A stretch of DNA of 64,000 bases from Cytobacillus horneckiae (GCF_002835735.1 NZ_PISD01000008.1:186001-250000), one strand, 5' to 3'. Shown: positions 54,273 to 62,571, numbered from the stretch's first letter. Numbers and translations: made by a program. Notes: generated by a model not told the origin, from the letters alone.

Positions 54273-54293
54273 AAGCCTTTATTAACCAAGAGT

Positions 54294-54330
54294 CCCGTCA
54301 ATCCATGGAAAGGATGACGGGATTTTTTTT
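54294..54330 (+). terminator. Intrinsic terminator after the epimerase gene
   Basis: CCCGTCAATCC pairs with GGATGACGGG, then ATTTTTTTT. It lies between two convergent genes. Confidence 0.88.
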
Positions 54331-54333
54331 CGC

Positions 54334-55146
54334 TTAAGGGACAATCACATCTGTTTCAATTAATCGGGGATGGATTTTCTTTGCTTTCTTAAATGTTTCA
54401 GGGGTATTAACTTTGTAAACATGCAGTTTCAGTTTTGCTTTTTTTATTTTTTTGGCAGTATATTCATCTACATTATCAATTGATGTTGTATATATGGCGT
54501 TTTTATATTTTTTTAACTCTTTAATATCTGCTTCCACATTCTTCAATGCATTTCCTAGAAATGTTACAGTAGCTTCCGGGTACCATGAGTTAAATTGGTC
54601 TCTAATCGTTTTATTACTCAGTACAAAAAACGAATGATGCAATACTTTTGCTTCCTCCGCTTCATTCATAATGTCATCAACGAATTCTTTGTCATCCCAG
54701 TTTCCTTTTGAACCATCAAAATTGATGCCAAGTTTATATTTATGAGCTTCTTCTAATACTTCTTCAAGTGTTGGGACTTTATAGCTTGTCACATTTCCTT
54801 CATGATCTTCAATTGAAAAAGCCTGTAGCTCCTCAAGTGTTAAATCCTCTACCATTCCCGTTCCTGTCGTTGTACGATCAATCGTTTTATCATGCATTAA
54901 CACATATTGGCCATCCTTCGTTTTTTGAACATCAATTTCAACAAAGCCATATCCTAATACTCCAGCTTGTGTAATAGCCTCCAATGTGTTTTCAGGTGCA
55001 GCAACTTGTGCCCCGCGATGGGCACTCAACTCCGTTTTATTACTGCGCAGCCAATGATCATTCGGTGCTGCAATGACGGCATTTCCATATACTGAAGCTG
55101 CAAACATCATCGGTATGGCCAGCGATAAAATTCTGCGCTTTTTCAA
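54334..55146 (-). CDS. glpQ: Secreted glycerophosphodiester phosphodiesterase (GlpQ-like)
   Basis: A 270-residue secreted GDPD-family TIM-barrel. A signal peptide (residues 1-27, cleaved after AVIAA) is followed by the catalytic set His43-Arg44 (SAHRG), Glu52 (PENT), Glu70 and Asp72 (FVEIDVQ) and His85 (MHDKTIDRTT). It cleaves glycerophosphodiesters, including deacylated phospholipids or teichoic acid units, to glycerol 3-phosphate. Leftward, starting within 170 bp of a block of Zur boxes but facing the other way; it is not obviously zinc-controlled. Confidence 0.9.
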   Translation of the reverse strand: MKKRRILSLAIPMMFAASVYGNAVIAAPNDHWLRSNKTELSAHRGAQVAAPENTLEAITQAGVLGYGFVEIDVQKTKDGQYVLMHDKTIDRTTTGTGMVEDLTLEELQAFSIEDHEGNVTSYKVPTLEEVLEEAHKYKLGINFDGSKGNWDDKEFVDDIMNEAEEAKVLHHSFFVLSNKTIRDQFNSWYPEATVTFLGNALKNVEADIKELKKYKNAIYTTSIDNVDEYTAKKIKKAKLKLHVYKVNTPETFKKAKKIHPRLIETDVIVP

Positions 55147-55315
55147 TTTTCCTCACTCCCTCTTGGATCCCATATTTTCTCTTTTTACAATACATAAATG
55201 ATGTTAAGTCCATTCTTTTGTTTTGTTAAACTTGTGTATCTGTTTATGAAAACTGAGAGCGAGGTCTTTTTGCATTACGAAAAAAATTTAGTGGAAAAAT
55301 AAAATAAATACTTGA

Positions 55316-55336
55316 AAATCGTAATCGTTACGTTTT
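55316..55336 (+). promoter_or_regulatory. Zur box 1
   Basis: AAATCGTAATCGTTACGTTTT fits the Bacillus Zur palindrome AAATCGTAATNATTACGATTT closely. Confidence 0.85.
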
Positions 55337-55341
55337 ATACT

Positions 55342-55363
55342 AATGAAGTAATCATTACAGATG
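55342..55363 (+). promoter_or_regulatory. Zur box 2 (core only)
   Basis: The core GTAATCATTAC is perfect but the flanks (AATGAA and AGATGG) diverge from consensus. Between box 1 and box 3. Confidence 0.6.
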
Positions 55364-55379
55364 GTGAAGCATAGTTATT

Positions 55380-55400
55380 AAATCGTAATCATTACTATTT
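55380..55400 (+). promoter_or_regulatory. Zur box 3
   Basis: AAATCGTAATCATTACTATTT differs from the consensus palindrome at one base. It ends 24 bp before the L33 start codon, a position suited to block transcription when zinc is plentiful. Confidence 0.9.
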
Positions 55401-55424
55401 AATGATGATAAGGAGAGAGTATGA

Positions 55425-55574
55425 ATGAGAGTCAAAATCACTTTAGCTTGTACTGAGACAGGAGATAGAAATTATATTACTGTGAAAAACAAAAGAAATA
55501 ATCCTGAAAGAATTGAGTTGATGAAGTATAGCCCGAGGTTGAAAAGAAGAACAATTCACAGAGAAACTAAATAA
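55425..55574 (+). CDS. rpmG: Ribosomal protein L33, zinc-free paralogue
   Basis: A 49-residue L33 read from ATG 55425 (ribosome site AAGGAGAG), too short for usual ORF cut-offs: it begins [20 protein letters not shown] and ends [10 protein letters not shown]. The CxxC pairs of the zinc-binding form are missing; only Cys9 remains. Such C-minus L33 is made under zinc starvation and frees zinc bound by the normal protein. Three Zur boxes upstream agree. It is followed 93 bp later by zagA. Confidence 0.93.
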   Translation: MRVKITLACTETGDRNYITVKNKRNNPERIELMKYSPRLKRRTIHRETK

Positions 55575-55667
55575 TGCACGGAGTAGAGCAACAAAAGAGT
55601 AGTCACCGACACAAAATCGGAGCGGCTGACGCAAAATTAAAATAGAATTTAAAAAGGAATGATAAAA

Positions 55668-56867
55668 ATGAAAAAAATTCCCGTAACTGTATTGAGCGGT
55701 TATCTCGGTTCAGGTAAAACTACTTTGCTCAATCATATTTTAAACAATAGGGACGGTTTGAAGATAGCCGTCATTGTTAATGATATGAGCGAAGTTAACA
55801 TTGATAGTGAGCTAGTCCAAAAACAAGCAGGCTTTTCACGTACTGAGGAAAAACTAGTAGAGATGAGCAATGGCTGTATTTGCTGTACGTTAAGAGAAGA
55901 CTTATTAGTTGAGGTGGAAAGGTTAGCAAAACAAGGAGATATCGACTACATAATGATTGAATCTTCAGGAATTAGCGAGCCTGTGCCAGTTGCTCAAACT
56001 TTTTCCTATATAGATGAAGAAATGAATATTGATTTAACGAAATTTTGCCAATTAGATACGATGGTGACGGTTGTTGATGCAAACCGATTCTGGCATGATT
56101 TCGAATCAGGTGACTCATTATTAGAACGCAAGGAAGCGGTAGGTGACAATGATGTCCGGAATATCGCTGATCTCCTTATTGATCAAATTGAGTTTTGTAA
56201 TGTGCTTGTTCTGAATAAATGTGATTTAGTTAAAGCTGAGGATTTGGAGAAATTAGAAAATGTTATTCGTATGCTACAGCCAGAAGCAAAAATTATCCGT
56301 TCAGTAAACAGTATGGTAGACCCTCAGGAAATTTTAAATACAGGATTATTTGATTTTGAAAAGGCAAGTGAATCAGCAGGCTGGCTAAAGGAATTAACTA
56401 TTGGCCCGGCTGACCATACACCAGAAACCGAGGAATATGGAATTTCATCATTTGTTTATTCAAGAAAACGACCTTTCCATTCTGAGAGATTTGATGATTG
56501 GTGCCAAACGATGCCAGTAGAAATTGTAAGAGCTAAGGGAATCGTCTGGTGTGCGAGTAGAAACGACTTAGCTATATTGTTATCCCAAGCTGGCCCTTCA
56601 GTCACGCTTGAACCGATTTCTTATTGGCTGGCTTCGCTGTCAAAAGCGGAACAAGAGCAAATATTAAGTGAGGAAGATGCCGATTTATTAGATGATTGGG
56701 ATGATGAACATGGAGATCGCCATACAAAGCTTGTTTTTATTGGCGTCGATTTAAATGTGGACGTCATTACAAAAGAACTAGATGCGTGCTTATTAACTAC
56801 AAGTGAGTTTGATGAAGAGTGGAGTAAACTATCGGACCCGTTTCAGTGGACGGTAGAAAGTAACTAG
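55668..56867 (+). CDS. zagA: Zur-regulated COG0523 GTPase ZagA (YciC)
   Basis: A 399-residue G3E-family GTPase: P-loop GYLGSGKTT at 11-19, the metal motif CICC at 70-73, the base-recognition NKCD and a C-terminal CobW domain with a His/Asp-rich DDWDDEHGDRHTK. This is the YciC/ZagA type, a zinc metallochaperone that helps folate synthesis when zinc is short. I take ATG 55668, 9 bp behind AAAGGA, rather than 55659. It is behind the Zur-box block and L33, so the two probably form one zinc-starvation operon. Confidence 0.93.
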   Translation: MKKIPVTVLSGYLGSGKTTLLNHILNNRDGLKIAVIVNDMSEVNIDSELVQKQAGFSRTEEKLVEMSNGCICCTLREDLLVEVERLAKQGDIDYIMIESSGISEPVPVAQTFSYIDEEMNIDLTKFCQLDTMVTVVDANRFWHDFESGDSLLERKEAVGDNDVRNIADLLIDQIEFCNVLVLNKCDLVKAEDLEKLENVIRMLQPEAKIIRSVNSMVDPQEILNTGLFDFEKASESAGWLKELTIGPADHTPETEEYGISSFVYSRKRPFHSERFDDWCQTMPVEIVRAKGIVWCASRNDLAILLSQAGPSVTLEPISYWLASLSKAEQEQILSEEDADLLDDWDDEHGDRHTKLVFIGVDLNVDVITKELDACLLTTSEFDEEWSKLSDPFQWTVESN

Positions 56868-56971
56868 AAAATAGTATGACAGAACGGATTGGGAGGAAAA
56901 CTTTCCTATCGTTTGACCTTAAGCAGGCCGAATGCTATAATGAAACAAACATTCTAAATATTACTACCTTT

Positions 56972-57070
56972 GTATAAAGGGGAGTAGCATATACAATAAA
57001 GTCGTCAATACAGGTGCGTAATGCCCTCGGCTTTATTGGCAACATTCGTTGTTTGCGAGACCTTTACCAA
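56972..57070 (+). promoter_or_regulatory. Manganese riboswitch (yybP-ykoY class)
   Basis: Aptamer blocks seen in order: AAAGGGGAGTAGC, GTCGTCAATAC, GCGTAATGCCCTCGGCTTTA, GGCAAC and GCGAGACCTTTACC, where the last pairs with the first. With Mn2+ bound the aptamer is known to free the downstream gene from termination. The terminator at 57058-57091 overlaps the closing arm. Confidence 0.95.
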
Positions 57071-57091
57071 TTTATTTGGTGAGGTCTTTTT
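57058..57091 (+). terminator. Riboswitch terminator
   Basis: AGACCTTTACCAA pairs with TTGGTGAGGTCT (to 57087), loop TTTAT, then TTTTT. It shares its 5-prime arm with the last arm of the aptamer. Confidence 0.9.
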
Positions 57092-57124
57092 GCCGTATAA
57101 AATACAAATAGGGGAGTGTAGACG

Positions 57125-57241
57125 ATGTCGATTAAAAAATATATGAAGAAATTTGTTCAAAAGGAAGGGGTCAAGCTATTAAAAGAAAAAGGCTTGCCAA
57201 TGATTAAAAAAGAGTTAGAAAAAAGAAAAGGCAAGAAATAA
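57125..57241 (+). CDS. 38-aa cationic small protein behind the Mn riboswitch
   Basis: ATG 57125 follows GGGGAGTG by 8 bp. The product, MSIKKYMKKFVQKEGVKLLK and 18 more residues, is strongly basic and would form an amphipathic helix with Lys on one face. It has no signal peptide and no membrane segment, and no cysteine or histidine. I do not recognise it. It is the first ORF after the Mn riboswitch and lies 16 bp before the lipoprotein gene. It may be a regulator of manganese export or uptake, like other tiny Mn-controlled proteins, but that is only inference. Confidence 0.65.
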   Translation: MSIKKYMKKFVQKEGVKLLKEKGLPMIKKELEKRKGKK

Positions 57242-57257
57242 TGGAGGGATATTAATT

Positions 57258-57701
57258 TTGAAGAGATTTATATATTTTATACCGGTTTTCTTATTATTAA
57301 CAGCAGCATGTTCACCAATTGAAGATACGAAGAATACGTTGACCTATATTAACGGTGCCGAAGATTATATGAACGAAATGTCTCAATTTACCGAGGATTT
57401 TCCTACTATGGCTGAAGCGGCATTAAGAGATACCCAAGCTGCTCAAGAATTGGAATCTTACGTGCAGCAAATACAGCAGGATATTGAAACCTTTAATAAA
57501 CTGGAATCTCCCGCTATGATGGAAGAGCTGCATAGTGAAATATTAAATCATAACGAGAACATTCAGCAAGGGCTGAAAACATTTGAGCAAGAACTTGAGA
57601 ATGGAACATTAAATATAGAGTTTATCGAGAATAGTGAAGTACTGAAATCTGTACAAGATATACAAAATATTTATGAACAAATAGAACAATTAGGTGAATA
57701 A
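57258..57701 (+). CDS. DUF6376-family lipoprotein
   Basis: A 147-residue lipoprotein: signal peptide with lipobox LTAAC (Cys18), then a helical, Glu/Gln-rich DUF6376 domain (DYMNEMSQFTEDFPTMAEAA, FNKLESPAMMEELH). TTG 57258 follows GGAGGG. Such lipoproteins are common in Bacillus, with no known function. Here it shares the transcript of a Mn riboswitch and a small cationic protein, 16 bp downstream of the latter, implying a role in manganese stress or in a Mn-linked membrane process. A terminator follows. Confidence 0.85.
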   Translation: MKRFIYFIPVFLLLTAACSPIEDTKNTLTYINGAEDYMNEMSQFTEDFPTMAEAALRDTQAAQELESYVQQIQQDIETFNKLESPAMMEELHSEILNHNENIQQGLKTFEQELENGTLNIEFIENSEVLKSVQDIQNIYEQIEQLGE

Positions 57702-57707
57702 TTTTCG

Positions 57708-57740
57708 AATAAGGGTTGAAATTTTTTGACCCTTATTTTG
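57708..57740 (+). terminator. Intrinsic terminator after the DUF6376 gene
   Basis: AATAAGGGT pairs perfectly with ACCCTTATT, then TTGAAA. The loop is itself T-rich. Confidence 0.75.
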
Positions 57741-57752
57741 AAAAATAAATAC

Positions 57753-57765
57753 TTGTAATTTGCAA
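57753..57765 (+). promoter_or_regulatory. Probable MarR operator 1
   Basis: TTGTA-ATT-TGCAA within AATACTTGTAATTTGCAAAT. It lies 39 bp before the marR start and shares the sequence AATACTTGNAANNTGCAAAT with operator 2. Confidence 0.7.
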
Positions 57766-57803
57766 ATTATTGAGTTATAAATATTATTAAGAGGTGAAAA
57801 TAA

Positions 57804-58253
57804 ATGGAAAATATTCGTGAGATTTTTCAAGTCATGACAAGGCATTTTGGTTTTCTAAACAAGAATTGTTGTACTGTAGGGGGCCATGATATTTCTTTAA
57901 TCCATAGTCATATTCTTTACGAAATTGATAAACAGCACAATCCTTCCATGCAGCAAATTGCAGCAACTTTAGGAACGGATATTACTACATTTAGCCGGCA
58001 AGTTCAATCTTTAGTTAAAATGAACTTAGTTAAAAAATCTCCTCTTCCTGAAGATAAACGAATTTCAGTCCTGTCTTTAACAGCTGAAGGAAAATTTATT
58101 GCAGCAGTGATAGATGAACAAATGAATACTATGTTAAATGAAGTTTTTGCGAATATGAATGAATTTGAAAGAGAAACGGTTGTTAGATCAATTAAATTAT
58201 TAAATGCGTCCATGGCAAAAACGAGTTACTGCTGTACAACTCCAATGAGGTAG
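57804..58253 (+). CDS. MarR-family regulator with paired cysteines
   Basis: A 149-residue MarR protein: dimer helices at both ends and the winged HTH SMQQIAATLGTDITTFSRQV with wing LPEDKRISVLSL. Two vicinal cysteine pairs stand out, NCC at 22-23 and YCC at 143-144, at the ends that meet in the dimer interface. That would suit binding of As(III) or thiol oxidation. ATG 57804 follows AGAGGTG. It likely represses itself and the flavoprotein gene behind it through the shared operator. Confidence 0.88.
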   Translation: MENIREIFQVMTRHFGFLNKNCCTVGGHDISLIHSHILYEIDKQHNPSMQQIAATLGTDITTFSRQVQSLVKMNLVKKSPLPEDKRISVLSLTAEGKFIAAVIDEQMNTMLNEVFANMNEFERETVVRSIKLLNASMAKTSYCCTTPMR

Positions 58254-58272
58254 TTAGCCTCATGAATAATAC

Positions 58273-58285
58273 TTGCAAAATGCAA
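58273..58285 (+). promoter_or_regulatory. Probable MarR operator 2
   Basis: A perfect palindrome TTGCA-AAA-TGCAA within AATACTTGCAAAATGCAAAT. It lies 37 bp before the flavoprotein start, at the same spacing as operator 1 before marR. Confidence 0.75.
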
Positions 58286-58321
58286 ATAATAAAAATCTTA
58301 ATTACGAGAGAAGGATGAGTA

Positions 58322-59665
58322 ATGAAAAATTTTAATATTCAAGGATGCTGTACTCCATTCGGACAAACGATTCTTGCGAATGATCAAAATAAACATTTAC
58401 CTATTGCCGTAATTGGTGCCGGTCCTGTCGGTTTAGCCGCTGCAGCACATTTAGCAGAACGCGGACAGCCATTTCTTTTACTAGAAGCAGGAGAAAAAGT
58501 AGGTGCAAATATATTGACTTGGGGTCATATTCGATTGTTCTCTCCATGGGGATATAACATTGATAAAGCGGCAAGAGGTTTGCTTCATAAAACGAGCTGG
58601 GAGCAGCCTAATTTAGAAGAATTGCCAACAGGAAAAGAAATGGTCGAAGAATATTTAGAACCGCTTTCCAATGTTTCTGAAATTTATCCATATCTTCATT
58701 TAGACACGAAGGTCCTGTCAATTGCTAAAAAAGATACAGATAAGATGAAAACCGAGAATCGTGAAAAAGTGCCATTTATTATTCATACAGAATCAAACGG
58801 CCATTATAAGGTGTTTGAAGCTAAGGCAGTGATTGATGCCACTGGTACATGGGGGAATCCTAACCCGGCCGCTTCAAGCGGTGTTTGGCTAAAAGAGGAA
58901 AAAGCCCTCTATAATCAAATTTTTTATGGAATACCGGATACATTAGGGACAGAAAAGGAGCGTTATGCAAATAAAAGAGTAGCGGTTGTAGGCGGTGGCC
59001 ATTCTGCCATTAATTCTTTATTAGATCTAACAAAATTACAAGAGACTTTTCCTGAAACAGATATACTTTGGATTATGAGAAGAAAAAATGTAGAGGATGC
59101 CTATGGGGGAGAGGAAAGGGATGCTCTTGAAGCAAGAGGTACATTAGGTATAAGAATTCATAAACTTGTAGATGAACAAAAAATTAAAGTCGTTACGCCA
59201 TTTTCCATCCAGCAAATAAAAAAATCTGATAACGGAATAATCATTTGCGGTAATCAACTGGGCAAAGAAAGTACTCTAGGAAATATAGATGAAGTCATTG
59301 TAAATGCTGGTAGCCGTCCTGACCTAGACATGATCCGTGAAATAAGGACTTCAATTGAAACATCGACAGAAAGTGTTGATCAACTAGCACCTCTCATTGA
59401 TCCTAATCTTCATAGCTGTGGAACAGTCCGACCCCATGGTGAAAAAGAGCTTCGACAACCGGAAAAAGATTTTTATATTGTAGGAGCAAAAAGCTATGGA
59501 AGAGCGCCGACATTTTTAATGGCGACAGGCTACGAACAAATACGATCAGTTGTTGCATACTTATCTGGAGATAAGACAGCTGCCGAAAAAGTAGAGCTAG
59601 ATTTACCTGAAACTGGTGTATGCAGTGTGAATATAAATAGTAAAACGCCTTGCTGTGATCATTAG
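58322..59665 (+). CDS. FAD/NAD(P)-dependent flavoprotein with CC motifs (arsenic-island type)
   Basis: A 447-residue two-dinucleotide-domain flavoprotein. FAD motif GAGPVGLAA is at 32-40, GHIRLFSPWGYNID follows, and the second nucleotide motif reads VAVVGGGHSA. The N-terminus has Cys9-Cys10 (IQGCCTPF) and the C-terminus ends TPCCDH, so the enzyme carries exposed thiol pairs. Flavoproteins of this shape (ArsO-like or CzcO-like) occur in arsenic islands. Here arsRBC follows 380 bp later. ATG 58322 follows GAAGGATGAG. Substrate unknown. Confidence 0.82.
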   Translation: MKNFNIQGCCTPFGQTILANDQNKHLPIAVIGAGPVGLAAAAHLAERGQPFLLLEAGEKVGANILTWGHIRLFSPWGYNIDKAARGLLHKTSWEQPNLEELPTGKEMVEEYLEPLSNVSEIYPYLHLDTKVLSIAKKDTDKMKTENREKVPFIIHTESNGHYKVFEAKAVIDATGTWGNPNPAASSGVWLKEEKALYNQIFYGIPDTLGTEKERYANKRVAVVGGGHSAINSLLDLTKLQETFPETDILWIMRRKNVEDAYGGEERDALEARGTLGIRIHKLVDEQKIKVVTPFSIQQIKKSDNGIIICGNQLGKESTLGNIDEVIVNAGSRPDLDMIREIRTSIETSTESVDQLAPLIDPNLHSCGTVRPHGEKELRQPEKDFYIVGAKSYGRAPTFLMATGYEQIRSVVAYLSGDKTAAEKVELDLPETGVCSVNINSKTPCCDH

Positions 59666-59943
59666 GCATCCACTTGCAACTAATAAATCTTTTATAGAAG
59701 GGGGCTTCTTGCTTCCTTTCTTTTTGGATAGAAAATAGTAGACTAGAGAAAAACATGAATTTTTTGCGTCATCGCACTCGCTTTTGCGTCCCATCTCGTC
59801 TTTATGCGTCAGTGCACACGTTTTATGCGTCTGATCTCGCATTATTGCGTCAGCCACCACTCTTTTTGCGCCACTTCGCATTATTGCGCCCCCCATTTGC
59901 TGCTCTGTTGTTCAAGCAAAGAGCGCAAAATCATATGAAAATA
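59666..59943. repeat. Degenerate TGCGTC tandem repeat (about 20-21 bp period)
   Basis: TGCGTC or TGCGCC recurs at 59765, 59785, 59805, 59826, 59846, 59867 and 59885: spacings 20, 20, 21, 20, 21 and 18 bp. Units differ between the cores (TTTT or ATTA before, CAC/CGCA after). The period is close to two turns of DNA, so the cores fall on one face of the helix. Open frames here on both strands are products of the repeat. Confidence 0.7.
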
Positions 59944-60002
59944 TCTTGCAATCAATATATAAGTGTTTTATTATATAAGCAAATTATTATATAAGAATTC
60001 GA

Positions 60003-60018
60003 TTATATAATTATATAA
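60003..60018 (+). promoter_or_regulatory. Palindrome upstream of arsR, candidate ArsR operator
   Basis: TTATATAATTATATAA is a perfect 16-bp palindrome 26 bp before arsR. Two further ATTATATAAG copies lie at 59970 and 59985. ArsR normally binds AT-rich dyads overlapping its promoter. Confidence 0.6.
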
Positions 60019-60043
60019 AAGTGATTAGGAGGTGTTTTGGAAA

Positions 60044-60382
60044 ATGTCAACGGTGGAAATTGAAAAAACTGCTATGTTACTGAAATTATTAGGAGATAAA
60101 ACGCGGTTAACAATGGTAAAGATATTAGATTCACATGACTGTTGTGTTTGTGAATTTGTTGAAATGTTTAAGATGAGTCAGCCTGGTGTTAGCCAGCATG
60201 TTCGTAAATTAAAGGATGTCGGCATTGTTAGTGAAACGAGAAGAGGGCAATGGGTGATTTATTCTCTTAATAAACAGAGTGAGTATTATCCATTCATTCA
60301 AGATTTATTGAATCATCTTCCAAGCCAAGATTTTAAATTACTGGAATTAGAAGAACAGGGATTGCGGATCTCATGTGATTAG
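60044..60382 (+). CDS. arsR: ArsR-type arsenic repressor
   Basis: A 112-residue ArsR/SmtB repressor. The winged HTH reads MSQPGVSQHVRKLKDVGIV, and Cys33, Cys34 and Cys36 (DCCVCEF) form the As(III) site on helix 3. ATG 60044 is preceded by AGGAGGTG; a GTG four codons earlier overlaps it. It leads arsR-arsB-arsC. It should dissociate from the palindromic DNA when arsenite binds. Confidence 0.93.
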   Translation: MSTVEIEKTAMLLKLLGDKTRLTMVKILDSHDCCVCEFVEMFKMSQPGVSQHVRKLKDVGIVSETRRGQWVIYSLNKQSEYYPFIQDLLNHLPSQDFKLLELEEQGLRISCD

Positions 60383-60397
60383 TAGGGGGTTTAAACA

Positions 60398-61696
60398 GTG
60401 ACATCAGTCATGTTAGCATCTGTGATTTTTTTAATCACACTTATTTTAGTTATATGGCAGCCAAAAGGATTATCTATTGGCTGGTCAGCATGCGGAGGCG
60501 CAATCTTAGGATTAATTGTAGGTGTTGTAGATTTTAACGACGTAATAGATGTAACTTCAATTGTGTGGAATGCGACATTAACTTTTATCGCCATCATTAT
60601 TATTTCTTTAATTTTAGATGAGATTGGTTTTTTCGAGTGGTCAGCCCTGCATATGGCAAGAGCCGCCAAAGGCAATGGCGTAAGAATGTTTGTCTATGTA
60701 AGCTTACTCGGTGCGCTTGTTGCTGCATTCTTTGCAAACGACGGCGCTGCCCTTATCCTTACACCGATTGTATTAGCGATGGTACGAAACCTTAATTTTA
60801 ACGAAAAAATGGTTTTTCCATTCATTATCGCAAGTGGTTTTATTGCAGATACAGCTTCGTTGCCATTAGTCGTAAGTAATTTAGTTAATATCTTATCCGC
60901 AGACTTCTTTGGAATTGGATTTGCAGAGTTTGCTTCAAGAATGATTATTCCTAACTTTTTCTCTGTAGGCGCGAGTATTTTAGTCCTATACTTGTTCTTT
61001 AGAAAAAGCATTCCAAAAAATTACGATTTGTCTCAATTGAAAAATCCAAATGAAGCAATTAAAGATAAAAAAATGTTTAAATTATCTTGGCTTGTGCTCG
61101 GAATTCTGTTAATTGGCTATTTCACAAGTGAAGTGATCGGACTCCCTGTCTCTATCATGGCCAGCATCATAGCGATCTTCTTCTTATTAATGGCAAGGAG
61201 AAGTGCTGCTATCAACACCGGAACAGTCATGAAAGGAGCACCTTGGAATATCGTATTTTTCTCGATAGGAATGTATGTGGTTGTCTATGGATTGAGAAAT
61301 GTGGGATTAACTAATCTATTGAGTGATGTGATTCAAGTAGCAGCTGATCAAGGGTTATTTGCTGCAACTATGGCAATGGGCTTCATCGCTGCCATCCTAT
61401 CATCAGTTATGAATAATATGCCGACAGTAATGATTGATGCGTTAGCGATTGCTGACACGAATACAACTGGGGTAATTAGAGAAGCATTAATTTATGCCAA
61501 TGTCATCGGGTCAGATCTAGGTCCTAAAATTACTCCGATAGGCTCTTTAGCGACATTATTATGGTTACATGTATTGTCATTAAAAGGAGTAAAAATCTCA
61601 TGGGGAACCTACTTTAAAACAGGAATCATTTTAACTATTCCCACACTATTTATTACATTATTAGGCCTATATTTTTGGCTATTATTCATTCACTAA
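60398..61696 (+). CDS. arsB: ArsB arsenite efflux pump
   Basis: A 432-residue membrane protein with 11-12 helices, of the ArsB family: [33 protein letters not shown] and [13 protein letters not shown] are typical. It exports As(III)/Sb(III) using the proton gradient. GTG 60398 follows TAGGGGG, 15 bp after arsR. No ArsA ATPase is present, so it works alone. Confidence 0.95.
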   Translation: MTSVMLASVIFLITLILVIWQPKGLSIGWSACGGAILGLIVGVVDFNDVIDVTSIVWNATLTFIAIIIISLILDEIGFFEWSALHMARAAKGNGVRMFVYVSLLGALVAAFFANDGAALILTPIVLAMVRNLNFNEKMVFPFIIASGFIADTASLPLVVSNLVNILSADFFGIGFAEFASRMIIPNFFSVGASILVLYLFFRKSIPKNYDLSQLKNPNEAIKDKKMFKLSWLVLGILLIGYFTSEVIGLPVSIMASIIAIFFLLMARRSAAINTGTVMKGAPWNIVFFSIGMYVVVYGLRNVGLTNLLSDVIQVAADQGLFAATMAMGFIAAILSSVMNNMPTVMIDALAIADTNTTGVIREALIYANVIGSDLGPKITPIGSLATLLWLHVLSLKGVKISWGTYFKTGIILTIPTLFITLLGLYFWLLFIH

Positions 61697-61720
61697 ATCT
61701 ACAAATAAAGGAGCATACAC

Positions 61721-62140
61721 ATGTCTAAAAAAACAATTTACTTTTTATGTACTGGAAATTCATGCAGGAGCCAAATGGCGGAAGGATGGGCCAAGGAGCA
61801 TCTCGGCGAAGGCTGGCAAGTATATAGTGCAGGAATTGAAGCACATGGTTTAAATCCGAATGCAGTGAAAGCGATGAGAGAGGCAAACATTGATATTTCA
61901 AATCAAACATCTGATATCATTGATCCTGAAATTTTAAACAATGCTGACTTAGTTGTTACATTATGTGGCGATGCCGCAGATAAATGCCCTATGACACCGC
62001 CACACGTTAAGCGTGAGCATTGGGGCTTTGATGATCCAGCGAAGGCTGTAGGAACAGAAGAAGAGAAGTGGGCTTTCTTCCAGCGTGTAAGAGATGAAAT
62101 TGGAGAAAGAATTTATCGATTTGCTCAAACGGGCAATTAA
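61721..62140 (+). CDS. arsC: ArsC arsenate reductase, thioredoxin-coupled type
   Basis: A 139-residue low-molecular-weight phosphatase-fold reductase. Cys10 starts the P-loop CTGNSCRS, and Cys82 and Cys89 (LCGDAADKC) complete the redox triad, at exactly the positions known for B. subtilis ArsC. It reduces As(V) to As(III) for ArsB, with thioredoxin as donor. ATG 61721 follows AAAGGAG. Confidence 0.97.
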   Translation: MSKKTIYFLCTGNSCRSQMAEGWAKEHLGEGWQVYSAGIEAHGLNPNAVKAMREANIDISNQTSDIIDPEILNNADLVVTLCGDAADKCPMTPPHVKREHWGFDDPAKAVGTEEEKWAFFQRVRDEIGERIYRFAQTGN

Positions 62141-62149
62141 TAATTTGAT

Positions 62150-62183
62150 AAATCAGTAGTCAACATGACTGCTGATTTTCTTA
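62150..62183 (+). terminator. Intrinsic terminator of the ars operon
   Basis: AAATCAGTAGTCA pairs with TGACTGCTGATTT over a 3-4 base loop, followed by TCTTATTTTAG. Confidence 0.85.
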
Positions 62184-62379
62184 TTTTAGTTTTAAAAACT
62201 AAGGGCATCATAGAGAAAAATTTCAAAAAACAATGATATCGGATGTATACACCATATTTTGATAGAAAAACAACAGGAAATAGCTGAAAATAATCGTTTT
62301 TATGGAAAAATAGTGCAGTTATCCCCTTTACAACGATAAATTTCAGGAGTAATATAACTCTCATGAAAATTAAATCATT
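62184..62379. other. Short intergenic stretch upstream of the c-di-AMP riboswitch
   Basis: No gene seen; the riboswitch promoter must lie here. Confidence 0.3.
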
Positions 62380-62512
62380 CTTAATTCGCTAAATCTTTGA
62401 GCGGGGGAACCAATTTTGTGACAAAGTCACTTGGGGTGAATCCTTTATAAGGTAGGGCTACTCTCATGGCCCGAATCCGACAGCTAACCTCGTAAGCGTT
62501 AAGGGAGAGGAT
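62380..62512 (+). promoter_or_regulatory. c-di-AMP riboswitch (ydaO/yuaA class)
   Basis: Consensus blocks are present in order: TTCGCTAAATC, GAGCGGGGGAACCAAT, TTGGGGTGAATCC, GGTAGGGCTAC, GGCCCGAATCCGACAGCTAA and CTCGTAAGCGTTAAGGGAGA. With c-di-AMP bound, such switches end transcription of potassium and cell-wall genes. A terminator follows at 62541. Confidence 0.95.
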
Positions 62513-62540
62513 GGATAACTGGTGTTCGAAAAAGCTATTC

Positions 62541-62571
62541 GACCACGGGGGAGTCCTCTGTGGTCTTTTTT
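62541..62571 (+). terminator. Riboswitch terminator
   Basis: GACCACGGGG pairs with CTCTGTGGTC (62541-62565) and TTTTTT follows. Confidence 0.9.

Noticed and set aside
59603-59994. Open frames on both strands over the TGCGTC repeats
   Set aside because: They come from the repeat periodicity; no start sites and no homology pattern.
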